A stretch of DNA of 64,000 nucleotides, from contig NZ_CAAHFG010000003.1 of the NCBI RefSeq assembly GCF_900890425.1, forward strand, positions 496,001 through 560,000. The letters run 5' to 3'. The translations under genes and the position numbers were made by a program. This stretch comes from Pontiella desulfatans (GTDB lineage: Bacteria; Verrucomicrobiota; Kiritimatiellia; Kiritimatiellales; Pontiellaceae). The notes below the pieces were generated by a model that searched no databases, was not told where the DNA came from, and worked only from the letters and a program-made list of their open reading frames with translations. Within the stretch, counting starts at the first letter, position 1, and each line of letters begins with the position of its first letter. Below are positions 46,233-54,281 of the stretch, piece after piece.

Positions 46233-46261
46233 TTGATACTAAAATAGTATCATGAAGTCAA
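46233..46261 (-). promoter_or_regulatory. hicAB promoter with operator between -35 and -10
   Basis: TTGACT, a 17-base spacer and TATCAA lie just before hicA on the minus strand. The palindrome TGATACTA-AAA-TAGTATCA (46234-46252) covers the spacer and the -10 box, an ideal place for HicB repression. Confidence 0.75.
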
Positions 46262-46334
46262 CGTGCGTTTGTCTTGGCATCCCATGGAATTGAATTATTT
46301 TGTCCATAATCATTTTGACGAAAAAGGATGTGCC

Positions 46335-47150
46335 ATGCCCGAATTACCAGAGGTTGAAACAATTGCGCGGCAGCTGCGGGCGCGGGGGGTTGAGGGGAAG
46401 GAAATCCTCGCGGTGAAGGTGGCCTGGGCTCCGACCATCGAACCCTATTCCGTTGCGGCCTTTTCCAAGGCGGTCAAGGGAACGACGATCAATGAAATCT
46501 CGCGCGTCGGGAAATGGATGATGTTTTCGCTCAGCTCCGGGCAGACGATCATGGTTCACCTCCGAATGGCGGGTTCCTTTTCAATGGGGCCGGGGAGCCA
46601 TGACCGGATTGTGCTGAAGCTTTCCGATGGCTTGACCCTCTATTATCGGGATACCCGTAAGTTTGGCCGGTGGAAGCTGGTGGATGATCCGGACGTTATC
46701 CTGAAGGGGCTGGGGCCGGATGCGCTGACCCGCCGGTTTACCCGGAACTATTTTGCGGACGCCATGCGCAAACGACATCGGATGATCAAGCCGCTGATCC
46801 TGGATCAGTCGATTGTGGCCGGCCTCGGAAACATCTATGCCGACGAGGCCCTGTGGGAGGCGAAGATCCACCCCGAACGATTGTCGGACTCGCTGACGGA
46901 CGAGGAACTGGCGGCTCTTTTCAAGGCGATCAAACACGTGCTCAACATCGGCGTAGCGAATCGCGGCACCTCGCTGGGCGGTGGAAAAACCAACTATCGC
47001 CAGGTGGACGGCGACTCCGGCGCAAACCGCGCGGAGGTCAAAGCCTATGGACGGGGCGGAAATCCGTGCGACCGATGCGGTGAACCGCTCGAAAAAACCG
47101 TCGTCGCCCAGCGGGGAACCACTTTTTGTCCGGCTTGTCAGCCCATTTAG
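46335..47150 (+). CDS. mutM: formamidopyrimidine-DNA glycosylase
   Basis: The ATG 46335 follows AAAGGATG and gives the canonical N-terminus MPELPEVETI, where Pro2 forms the Schiff base and Glu3 is catalytic. VHLRMAGSF, DTRKFGRW, LGNIYADEALW and NYRQVDGDSG follow as expected. A CDRC...CPAC zinc finger closes the 271-residue protein. It removes oxidised purines such as 8-oxoguanine. It is divergent from hicAB and followed by ahpC, both plausible parts of an oxidative-stress neighbourhood. Confidence 0.95.
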   Translation: MPELPEVETIARQLRARGVEGKEILAVKVAWAPTIEPYSVAAFSKAVKGTTINEISRVGKWMMFSLSSGQTIMVHLRMAGSFSMGPGSHDRIVLKLSDGLTLYYRDTRKFGRWKLVDDPDVILKGLGPDALTRRFTRNYFADAMRKRHRMIKPLILDQSIVAGLGNIYADEALWEAKIHPERLSDSLTDEELAALFKAIKHVLNIGVANRGTSLGGGKTNYRQVDGDSGANRAEVKAYGRGGNPCDRCGEPLEKTVVAQRGTTFCPACQPI

Positions 47151-47189
47151 TCCAATAAAAACGGTGGTTTTTAAAAAACATTAAAAAAG

Positions 47190-47250
47190 TATCCATATTC
47201 CTATTTACAAACTGAACGGGAATGGTACTGTTTGGCCGTTGTTTGGGAAC
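47190..47250 (+). promoter_or_regulatory. promoter region of the peroxiredoxin gene
   Basis: TTTACA, 16 bases and TACTGT (about 47208-47235) form a modest sigma-70-like promoter upstream of the ribosome site. The AT-rich run before it may act as an UP element. I see no clear OxyR or PerR box. Confidence 0.35.
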
Positions 47251-47275
47251 AGCTAACAAATCAAGGAGAAGAAAA

Positions 47276-47839
47276 ATGGTTAGGATTGGTCAGGAAGTGC
47301 CTGAATTCGCAATGGCTGCATTTCAGAATGATGAGATCAAGGACATCAAGCTTTCCGATTATAAAGGAAAGTGGGTTGTGGTGGTTTTCTACCCGGCCGA
47401 CTTCACTTTCGTCTGCCCGACTGAACTCGAGGACGTGGCGGCGCTCTATCCGAAATTCCAGGAAGCTGGCGCTGAGGTTATCTCCGTTAGCACCGACACC
47501 GCTTTTGTCCACAAGGCGTGGCACGACGAGTCCGAAGCCATCGGCAAGGTGAACTACCTGATGGGCGCCGACCCGACCGGAGCCGTTTCCAAGCTCTTCG
47601 GCGTCTACATCGAAGAAGAAGGCCTCGCCCTGCGCGGCACCTTCATCATCGATCCCAACGGCGTACTGAAGACCGCCGAAGTCCACGACCTCGGCATTGG
47701 CCGCAGCGCAGCGGAAGCCCTCCGTAAGCTCGAAGCCGCAAAATTTGTACACGAACATGGCGACCAGGTTTGCCCCGCAAACTGGACGCCGGGAAGCGAC
47801 ACCCTCACCCCGGGTCTCGACCTCGTAGGAAAAATCTAA
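47276..47839 (+). CDS. ahpC: peroxiredoxin, AhpC/2-Cys type
   Basis: The ATG 47276 follows CAAGGAGAAG. The 187 residues include the peroxidatic Cys47 in ADFTFVCPTELED and the resolving Cys166 in HGDQVCPANW, so it is a typical 2-Cys Prx. It reduces H2O2 and organic hydroperoxides. No AhpF lies next to it, so the reductant is probably thioredoxin. It is a single gene ended by a strong terminator. Confidence 0.93.
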   Translation: MVRIGQEVPEFAMAAFQNDEIKDIKLSDYKGKWVVVVFYPADFTFVCPTELEDVAALYPKFQEAGAEVISVSTDTAFVHKAWHDESEAIGKVNYLMGADPTGAVSKLFGVYIEEEGLALRGTFIIDPNGVLKTAEVHDLGIGRSAAEALRKLEAAKFVHEHGDQVCPANWTPGSDTLTPGLDLVGKI

Positions 47840-47871
47840 CTTCCCCTGGTTAGTTAACACCCCACCCCCCG

Positions 47872-47904
47872 GGGGGCTAGGCGCAATGCCTAGCCCCCTT
47901 TTTT
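47872..47904 (+). terminator. strong intrinsic terminator of ahpC
   Basis: GGGGGCTAGGC and GCCTAGCCCCC pair around GCAAT and are followed by TTTTTT. Confidence 0.92.
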
Positions 47905-48056
47905 GTTGGGTATTATTGGAGTTATAGAAACGCGGGAAAAGGGTTTGCTATTCCCAGTTTTACTTAAATCCGAGGACTGACCTAGTCTCCGTGTTTGTCC
48001 TTGTCCGCCCCTAGGTTGATGTTGGGGGGGGGCGGCTCGGGGCTAGGGGCTTGGCG

Positions 48057-48266
48057 TTATTCTACGCGCAGGGTTTCGGGTTCGGAGTGGATACCTTGGT
48101 GCGTGGCGGCGTCGCGCTGGATCTCGATAGCGGCGTCGAGGCGCTCGATGATTTCGTCGTTCTGGCTGATGAGGATGCGCTGGTTGTGGCGGATGTTGCC
48201 GATGCCGAGCGCCCATCCGATTAGGCATCCAAAAAGCAGGAGGAGCCCGAGGGCCACGACAATCAT
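48057..48266 (-). CDS. small membrane protein of unknown function, start uncertain
   Basis: The first ATG in frame (48266) gives 69 residues with one membrane helix (MIVVALGLLLLFGCLIGWAL) and a charged C-terminal helix (ILISQNDEIIERLDAAIEIQ). A good ribosome site (ATAAGGAGACACC) lies about 60 bases earlier and is followed by an open frame without ATG, GTG or TTG near it. The true start may be a rare codon there. It is last in the unknown operon behind the two-module secreted protein. Confidence 0.5.
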   Translation of the reverse strand: MIVVALGLLLLFGCLIGWALGIGNIRHNQRILISQNDEIIERLDAAIEIQRDAATHQGIHSEPETLRVE

Positions 48267-48331
48267 GATGGCGATGTTGAGCAGGGAAACAGGGCTTCGG
48301 TTTCTTATGGTGATCCGGATATGGTGTCTCC

Positions 48332-49300
48332 TTATATGTTTTCCCAGTCGTTCCAGGTGCAGTGGCGGGTTTTTTCTTCCTGCTCGGCGGCGATGGTGCC
48401 GGCGATGTATAGGCGAGCTTTGGTGGCGAGGATCTTGGGGCGGTCGGGGAGGCCTAGATCGGAGAAGGCGGAGGCGTGTTCGGCTTTGTCGCGGATGGTT
48501 TCGTTGGCGATGGCTTTGTAGTCGCAGGGGGGTTGTTTGATTGATTCTTCGGTGGGGTCGAAGTCGGCGGGTTGCGGGAGCCATTCGCCGCCGCCCCAGT
48601 CGAAGTAGGTTTTGAGGACGGCAATGGTTCCGGAGCCGGTCTCCTTGGTGAGGATGGACATGGTGAGGAGTGGCCGGGTGTCGTAGACGGTGGTGCGGGC
48701 GTCGTTGCGAATGGCGACGCTGGGGCGCAGGACGTGGACATCGGAGTTGCCGTATCTTTTTACTTTTTCGATGTTGATGGCGTGTTTTGTGATGCGGATG
48801 CCTTGGGGGGACTTACCGGCGCGTTCTTTGGTTTCGGATTCGTCGGCGAGCTGGCCGCCGATGTATAGGCGGGTTTTTATGGCGAGGATCTTGGGGGTGG
48901 ATTTGTAGGTGCGGGTTTCGAGCTTTTCTTTCTTGGGCGTTCGGAGGGTTTTTGGGGATAGCTCTTTGTAATCGCAGGCGGGCTGCTCTCTCGACCACTT
49001 AATGGTGTGCTCGGGCTTTTTGTGTGTTTGCCAGAGGCCGTTTGCCCATACGTAGTTTAGTTTTACGACTTCGAGGGTTCCGGTGTCTTTGGTTTTCAGG
49101 AGCACGATCATGGTGACGACGGGTCTGGTGGCGTAGCGGGTGGTTTGTGCGCCGGCGTCGATGGTGACGGAGGGGTCGAGGGCTGATCCGCTTTTGGTTT
49201 TGCGGAAGTTTACGCTGTGGTTTTTGATTTTTATGGCCGGTGAGGCGACGACCGTGGATGCGGCGATGAAGGCGATCAGGAGGGCTGCTGTTGTTTTCAT
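48332..49300 (-). CDS. secreted two-module protein of unknown function
   Basis: A 322-residue protein with a signal peptide (MKTTAALLIAFIAASTVVA). Two related modules of about 140 residues follow. Matching parts are IKIKNHSVNFRKTKSG/IRITKHAINIEKVKRYG, TTRYATRPVVTMIVLL/TTVYDTRPLLTMSIL, PACDYKELSPKTLR/PPCDYKAIANETIR and PKILAIKTRLYIGGQLADE/PKILATKARLYIAGTIAAE. No known family is recognised. It overlaps the upstream gene (ATGA) and is probably translated with it. Confidence 0.65.
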   Translation of the reverse strand: MKTTAALLIAFIAASTVVASPAIKIKNHSVNFRKTKSGSALDPSVTIDAGAQTTRYATRPVVTMIVLLKTKDTGTLEVVKLNYVWANGLWQTHKKPEHTIKWSREQPACDYKELSPKTLRTPKKEKLETRTYKSTPKILAIKTRLYIGGQLADESETKERAGKSPQGIRITKHAINIEKVKRYGNSDVHVLRPSVAIRNDARTTVYDTRPLLTMSILTKETGSGTIAVLKTYFDWGGGEWLPQPADFDPTEESIKQPPCDYKAIANETIRDKAEHASAFSDLGLPDRPKILATKARLYIAGTIAAEQEEKTRHCTWNDWENI

Positions 49301-50013
49301 TCGGGGGCTTCCGGGTGAGATTCTGGCGATGGTGCTTGGGGGCTTGGTTCCGTTGGCGGGTTTGAGAAAAAGTCCATTACCTGAGCCATGAGCTCTATGG
49401 CTTTGCTATCTTTGGTTTCATTGATGTTGGATACTATGCTGTTAAGGTCTACCTGTTTATCAGGCCTCGTGATAAATGACACCAGCTGTCCCACCCCCTC
49501 CGGTTGACTCTCTTTTATCAGCTTGAAGGAGCCAATAAGGCGAAGCAGACAATCGATGCATTCAGGAACGTGTTTGGCTGCACTGGAGGAGAGGATTTCA
49601 AGTTCGTTGAGATATAGGATGATCGCCTGGGAATGATTATCCTTGCTCTGGTACTCCATCCCAAGACTCGCCCAAAGGGTCGCGAAGTGGTTGATGGTTA
49701 TTTCTTCGTTTAGGACAAGATTGGCACTAATTTTTTCGTTTTGGCCGGAGGTCTTTTTGTTGGCCTCGATTATATCATCCAAATCCCTCCGCTGATCTTT
49801 TATTTCGCTCGCAACGGCGTCTAGTTTGCCTTTATCGATGGCGTACCTAACCGCCATGATGACCAGGAGCAATCCAACGAGGCCGATGAGCCATGCGGAA
49901 AAGGTGACGAAGCCGTTTATGCTTTTCTCGGCGACCTGGCCGGCGACCTCTGGGGAATACATGGTGACCATGTTGGTGATGGTGAGATAGTTTGTGACGA
50001 TTACTGAATCCAT
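49297..50013 (-). CDS. membrane-anchored coiled-coil/TPR-like protein of unknown function
   Basis: A 238-residue protein with one membrane helix (about 33-56, FSAWLIGLVGLLLVIMAV). A charged coiled-coil-like stretch (about 60-100, EIKDQRRDLDDIIEANKK) follows, then TPR-like helices (NHFATLWASLGMEYQSKDNH, SQAIILYLNELEILSSSA). A Pro/Ser/Glu-rich tail ends it. It starts the three-gene operon. Its partners suggest an envelope complex; no family is recognised. Confidence 0.6.
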   Translation of the reverse strand: MDSVIVTNYLTITNMVTMYSPEVAGQVAEKSINGFVTFSAWLIGLVGLLLVIMAVRYAIDKGKLDAVASEIKDQRRDLDDIIEANKKTSGQNEKISANLVLNEEITINHFATLWASLGMEYQSKDNHSQAIILYLNELEILSSSAAKHVPECIDCLLRLIGSFKLIKESQPEGVGQLVSFITRPDKQVDLNSIVSNINETKDSKAIELMAQVMDFFSNPPTEPSPQAPSPESHPEAPE

Positions 50014-50232
50014 ATTGCCCCCTAAGAAAGGGAAAGCATTGATAAAGGCGGGGTGGATTGCAAGGGAATTCGGGGTGGGCGGCGCGAAGCAAGGCGAAGT
50101 CCCACCTCCGCTCCTCCAACCGTCCTGCCCTGCAAAAATCTCTATGAGTGAGGTGTGTAAATAGAAAAGACCATTTTAGTTTTCTACTCGGGATAAACCT
50201 TCTAATCTGCCGGTCAATTTTAGGAGATGTAT

Positions 50233-51639
50233 ATGCGATACAAGTATGTGGCTACCCTTCTTGGTTTCATTGCAACCATCCTTACCGGTTGCACGACCAA
50301 CCCGCAGAAACTGGGTATGGTCTATTCGGGGGCAACCCGCGCCGAAAACGTTGCGTTGTTGGTGGACGAAACCTGGGTGGATACCAACGAAGTCCGTCAG
50401 GTGAAGCAGGAAATCTACGACTCGGTATTCAACATGATCGAGGAGGCGGAGGAGTTCATCCTGCTGGATATTTTTCTCGTGAACGATTTTGGCTATGTGC
50501 CGGGGCCGTGCATGCGGCAGCTTAGCCAGGAATTGGCCGATCAGCTGGTGGCCAAAAGAAAAGCCGATCCCGAAGTGGAGATCATTTTCATCACCGACCC
50601 GGTCAACTCGGTTTACAGCTCGGTCGAGTCGGCGCAATTCAAGGCGATGGAAGAGGCGGGCGTGCAGGTGGTCTGGACGGATCTCAACCAGATGAAAGAC
50701 AGCAACCCGCTCTATTCCAAGCCTTGGCGGCTTTTGGTGAAGCCGTTCGGCGTCGGGCCGGGGAGCACCGTGCGAAACCCGATGGGCGAGGGGCGCGTTT
50801 CGCTGCGCAGTATTTTCAAGCTACTCAACTTCAAGGCCAACCACCGCAAGATCGTGGTTACCGACAAATCGTTGCTCATCACCAGCGCCAATCCGCACAG
50901 CGCCAGCAGCGCGCATTGGAACACCGCCCTGCGCATTGATGGCGCCGGGCAGGAAATGGCGCTGGAGGCCGAGTCGGCCATTCTTGAATTTTCCGGTGCT
51001 GGAGGGGCGCTCGCTGAGCGCCCGGGCGGAGAAGCCTCCGCCCTTCCATCTGGCAACCGCATAGAGCTGCTGACCGAAAGCCGGATCAGGGACAAGGTGC
51101 TGGAGCTGCTGGGCAACGCCGAGGCCGGAGCCCGCATCGACCTGTGCATGTTCTATTTTTCGCATAAGGATGTGGTGAAGGCTTTTGTTGCGGCCAAGGA
51201 GCGCGGGTGCGAGGTCCGCATCATCATGGATCCTTCGAAGGATGCCTTCGGCCTCGAGAAAAACGGCGTGCCGAACCGGCAGTCGGCCGCCAAGCTGGTC
51301 AAGGGCGGTGTCCCATTGCGCTGGACGCAAACCCACGGCGAGCAGTGCCACGTCAAGATGCTCTATGTCGAGCATGCCGATGGAGCCGCGACGCTGCTGC
51401 TCGGTTCCTGCAACTACACCCGCCGCAACATGGACAACTATAACTGCGAAGCCGACCTTGCCTTCAACGCCCCGCTCGAACATCCCGCCATGCAGCGGGC
51501 GCGTCGGGTGTTTGACCGCTGGTGGAACAATCCGGACGGCCGCACCTACACCACCGACTACGCCACCTACGAAGACAACTCCCGCTGGCGCCGCTTCACC
51601 GCCTGGTGGATGGAAAACACCGGCATGGGCACGTTTTGA
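50233..51639 (+). CDS. phospholipase D-family lipoprotein
   Basis: The ATG 50233 has AGGAG at good spacing; the ATG six bases upstream lies too near it. The 468-residue protein has a lipobox (FIATILTGC). The first HKD motif is NHRKIVVTD with SANPHSASS behind it. The second is CHVKMLYVEH with GSCNYTRRN behind, where the usual Asp is Glu. Both halves make one active site in this superfamily. Phospholipid or nuclease substrates are possible; lipoprotein anchoring favours lipids. An in-frame 49-bp palindromic element codes for about residues 256-272 between the halves. Confidence 0.82.
   Translation: MRYKYVATLLGFIATILTGCTTNPQKLGMVYSGATRAENVALLVDETWVDTNEVRQVKQEIYDSVFNMIEEAEEFILLDIFLVNDFGYVPGPCMRQLSQELADQLVAKRKADPEVEIIFITDPVNSVYSSVESAQFKAMEEAGVQVVWTDLNQMKDSNPLYSKPWRLLVKPFGVGPGSTVRNPMGEGRVSLRSIFKLLNFKANHRKIVVTDKSLLITSANPHSASSAHWNTALRIDGAGQEMALEAESAILEFSGAGGALAERPGGEASALPSGNRIELLTESRIRDKVLELLGNAEAGARIDLCMFYFSHKDVVKAFVAAKERGCEVRIIMDPSKDAFGLEKNGVPNRQSAAKLVKGGVPLRWTQTHGEQCHVKMLYVEHADGAATLLLGSCNYTRRNMDNYNCEADLAFNAPLEHPAMQRARRVFDRWWNNPDGRTYTTDYATYEDNSRWRRFTAWWMENTGMGTF
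51000..51048. repeat. 49-bp double-hairpin element inside the phospholipase D gene
   Basis: GGGCGCT-CGCTG-AGCGCCC and GGGCGGAG-AAGC-CTCCGCCC stand side by side inside imperfect outer arms TGGAGGGGCG/CGCCCTTCCA. It codes for a loop GGALAERPGGEASALPS between the two catalytic halves and keeps the frame. Confidence 0.7.
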
Positions 51640-52145
51640 GCCTGATGATTGACGAGTGAGGCGCGACTCGCCATGAAATCACATTTCACGGCTCACTCAT
51701 CACGATTTACCTGCCTCAAGCTGTAGCGACATTGCTCGGACTTCATTGGTAATGATGCAAGGTATTATGATAGGCGGCTGAAGCATATCCGGACGCAAAT
51801 TATCAAGGCGGAAAAGTAGCAATCCGGCTCTACGTGAACTATTGGTGCGGCTGTTGACTATTCGATCTTCAACAATTCCAGACCATTCTTCTTCAGGTCG
51901 TTGTCGTATGAATAGACCGTTTTGATTTCCTTTTGCCGGGAGAGGGCAAGGATATAGGCATCGACCAGGTCGATTTTCTTGTTTTGTAGGATGGTCAGAC
52001 ACGACCGCATCAAGCCCTTGTCCTGCATCGAGATACCCTTCAAGGAAACCACGAGATTCAGGGTGTGTGCGGCTTCGGCCTGCGGAACTTCATAGAAGCT
52101 GGTGAGAACGAAGAAAGCCTCGAACACAACCAGTTCCGGCAACAG

Positions 52146-52156
52146 GACCCTGGCCT
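52146..52156. repeat. left target-site duplication of the IS4-family element
   Basis: GACCCTGGCCT, repeated exactly at 53755-53765. Eleven bases is normal for IS4-family elements. Confidence 0.9.
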
Positions 52157-53754
52157 GAATGGCACTTAGTTAAGCCGCCTTGGCTCGATATTTATCGCGG
52201 TGTTTGGTTTCATTCATGGTGCTTCGATGTTCGGTCAAAAGTTGGTAGGGCTTGGGTCTGCGCTTGAGGCAGCGGGGTTCTTTTCGGTTGGGCCTGAGCG
52301 GGACGATTTTAAGAGCAATGCCTCGGTATAGCTCGGCGATCAGCTTCCGCTTGTCTTGCTGGGTGGTCTTTGGGTGGTTGAGCTGCCCTTCCCAGTTCCT
52401 GAGTTCCTGAAGCGCTCCCTTGAAACTGATCCGCATGGGATCGGCACCGCTCGTGCCGGCTGCCTTGCAGATCATCCAGCGGGCGGCGTTGTAGGCGATG
52501 AAGTACATGAGCAGTTCCTTCTCCACCATATCCGGCGTCTTGCAGCGAAGTTCATCCATCCCCATGGTGGTCTTAAGATCGTCGAAGTTGAGTTCGACCT
52601 CCCAGCGCCGCAGGTAGAGTTCGGCAAGGTCGTTCGCCGGGTATTCGTCCGGGTTGAGCAAGGTCGTGATGATGTAGAAGGATTTCACGCGGAACCCGTT
52701 GGCTGTGACGTCGACCTTGATCTGGCGAAGCGTCAGTGTTTGGGGCAGGGCCTCCCATTCTTCGCGCGAGTAGGCGGCCTTCTTACTCCAGACCGGCTTT
52801 TTCCAGACCACGATCAAATCGTTGCCGCCAAGCTTCTTGACCGCATTCTCCTCTGCGATGGGCCTGCGCTTGTGCGCGGGCTGGGTAACCACGCTGTCGA
52901 CGCCGCGTTTTAAAAGCATGGCAAACTCGAAATAGCTGCTGAACATCTTATCCGCCAGATTGATGTCACCCGGTTGAAAAAGATCATCCCATTGGTCCCG
53001 AAACAAACGCAGTTCGTGGCTTCTCTTGTTCCCTGTCCTATAACTCAATACGCCGCCGGTTTTTAGCGAGAAACAGGCGCAAACCCGCAAGCTGGGGAAT
53101 CCGCACCCCACTTGTTGCTGCTTTTGCTGCGGCCATTTTTCCTGGTTGTCTTTCGTGTCGGGGGCCGTCAGCCCGGTTCCATCGACCACGATGACGCGAC
53201 GATCACAAAAGTCCCGGCGCTCCATTTTATCAAGGGTTTCGGCGGTATGATCAAAGACCGTCTTTATCTCTTCTTTCAACACGTTTTTTCGCGCCGAGCA
53301 ATACGCGCCCGTTGAGGGCGAAATGGCAAAGGGACATTTGAGCGCAGCAAACGCCCGGAGCTTGGAAACCACCTCGGAGCAACCGCCGTCCGCATTGATA
53401 ACCTGGGATAGAAACGCCCAGAACGTTGTTTGTTTGGTGAATATCCGGCTTCTGCTGTGCTTGCCGCTTGCGTTCTGAACCAGCAAGTGTTCGGGGATGA
53501 ACTCCTCCAGGCATGTGCTGAGCTGCTCAAGGCTGCGGGTTCTTGCCACAGCGATTTCATCGGCTAAGCGTTGCGCGGTGGTACGTCGTTTTTTACTGAG
53601 CGTCTGGATATGGAACTGCATGGAAAACAGGGGCGTCGTGTGCATGTAAAGATAGTGCAATATGACGCAAGACAATCCAAGTCTGTATTCACAAATTGAG
53701 GCAATGTTTGCGGGGAAAACATCCCATTCAAAGCGGCTTAACTAAGTGCCATTC
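52157..53754 (-). mobile_element. IS4-family insertion sequence, 1598 bp
   Basis: Perfect terminal inverted repeats of 22 bases begin GAATGGCACTTAGTTAAGCC at the left end and are mirrored at the right end (53733-53754). The 11-bp duplication GACCCTGGCCT flanks them. One intact transposase gene fills the element. Insertion split a PIN-domain toxin gene. Confidence 0.93.
52170..53645 (-). CDS. IS4-family DDE transposase
   Basis: About 491 residues from ATG 53645; ATG 53621 is also possible. The catalytic Asp residues are in VVDGTGLTAPD and NLADKMFSSY. The Glu is in the YREK signature Y-x2-R-x3-E-x6-K (YLRRWEVELNFDDLK), typical of the IS4 group. The C-terminus is basic. No frameshift is seen, so it should be active. 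It is transcribed in the same direction as the toxin it interrupts. Confidence 0.92.
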   Translation of the reverse strand: MHTTPLFSMQFHIQTLSKKRRTTAQRLADEIAVARTRSLEQLSTCLEEFIPEHLLVQNASGKHSRSRIFTKQTTFWAFLSQVINADGGCSEVVSKLRAFAALKCPFAISPSTGAYCSARKNVLKEEIKTVFDHTAETLDKMERRDFCDRRVIVVDGTGLTAPDTKDNQEKWPQQKQQQVGCGFPSLRVCACFSLKTGGVLSYRTGNKRSHELRLFRDQWDDLFQPGDINLADKMFSSYFEFAMLLKRGVDSVVTQPAHKRRPIAEENAVKKLGGNDLIVVWKKPVWSKKAAYSREEWEALPQTLTLRQIKVDVTANGFRVKSFYIITTLLNPDEYPANDLAELYLRRWEVELNFDDLKTTMGMDELRCKTPDMVEKELLMYFIAYNAARWMICKAAGTSGADPMRISFKGALQELRNWEGQLNHPKTTQQDKRKLIAELYRGIALKIVPLRPNRKEPRCLKRRPKPYQLLTEHRSTMNETKHRDKYRAKAA

Positions 53755-53765
53755 GACCCTGGCCT
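53755..53765. repeat. right target-site duplication of the IS4-family element
   Basis: Exact copy of GACCCTGGCCT at 52146-52156. Confidence 0.9.
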
Positions 53766-53872
53766 CTCCTTGTTCCACTTTTTCGAAAAAGGAATAGATG
53801 CCTTTGAATTTTGGGCGAAGGGTTGCCGGATCTTCGACCAAATAGCGGACGATGACATTGGTGTCAATCAGG

Positions 53873-54124
53873 CTATGCTTCATGGGCCATGCCCTTTGCC
53901 AAGGCGTTGCGCATCTGTTTCTTGGATGGGAATGTCTTGCCTCGGGCATACGTGGAAAGTGATCCGGCGAGTCGTCCAGAAGCCTTCTCCGCCTTTTTCA
54001 GTTCAATGCAGGCGCGGTCGCTGTTCAAATTAATGTCCAGCATGTCGCCAACGTTGAGTCCCAGTTCTTTCCGAATGGCGGCGGGGATGACTACCTGGCC
54101 CTTGTTGAATACCTTCATTAGCAT
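53873..54124 (-). CDS. AbrB/MazE-like (VapB-type) antitoxin
   Basis: An 83-residue protein. The N-terminal SpoVT-AbrB swapped hairpin (KVFNKGQVVIPAAIRKELGL, NVGDMLDIN) binds DNA. The rest is a charged toxin-binding tail. AAGGA lies before the ATG. Its stop lies within the toxin start (11-base overlap), the usual coupling. It is intact although the toxin is broken, so it could still repress its own operator. Confidence 0.85.
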   Translation of the reverse strand: MLMKVFNKGQVVIPAAIRKELGLNVGDMLDINLNSDRACIELKKAEKASGRLAGSLSTYARGKTFPSKKQMRNALAKGMAHEA

Positions 54125-54137
54125 TTGGTGTTCCTTG

Positions 54138-54175
54138 GTTATACTTTAGGGTATAACTTTTCTGCCGGTTGTCAA
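54138..54175 (-). promoter_or_regulatory. vapBC promoter and operator
   Basis: A perfect TTGACA (54170-54175, minus strand) lies upstream of the palindrome GTTATAC-N6-GTATAAC (54138-54157). The palindrome covers the expected -10 region, as in autorepressed AbrB-type antitoxin operons. Confidence 0.6.
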
Positions 54176-54281
54176 GTCGTGGGATGGAGGGGGCTGGTTG
54201 ATCACTAATTCCGCATTACTCGCTACTTTCAATCATGGGCAATGTCGTTTATCAATAGTCCCATGTCCAAAGGGGATTTTG

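Larger units (their letters stand above)
51858..53883 (-). pseudogene. PIN-domain VapC-type toxin split by an IS4-family element
   Basis: The 5' part (53883 down to 53755) codes for MKHSLIDTNVIVRYLVEDPA and on to GEARV. The 3' part (52156 down to 51858) codes for ARVLLPELVVFEAFFVLTSF through LLKIE. Joining them through one copy of the 11-bp duplication restores one frame of 138 codons. The rebuilt protein has the four PIN acidic residues: Asp in DTNVI, Glu in VVFEAFF, Asp in LVDAYI and Asp in SYDNDL. In PIN toxins these bind Mg2+ for RNA cleavage. The toxin start overlaps the antitoxin stop. As it stands the toxin is certainly truncated. Confidence 0.88.

Noticed and set aside
51646-51706. 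Inverted repeat GACGAGTGAG/CTCACTCATC after the phospholipase D gene
   Set aside because: Stem of about 11 bases with a mismatch and a long loop, no T-run; too weak to call.
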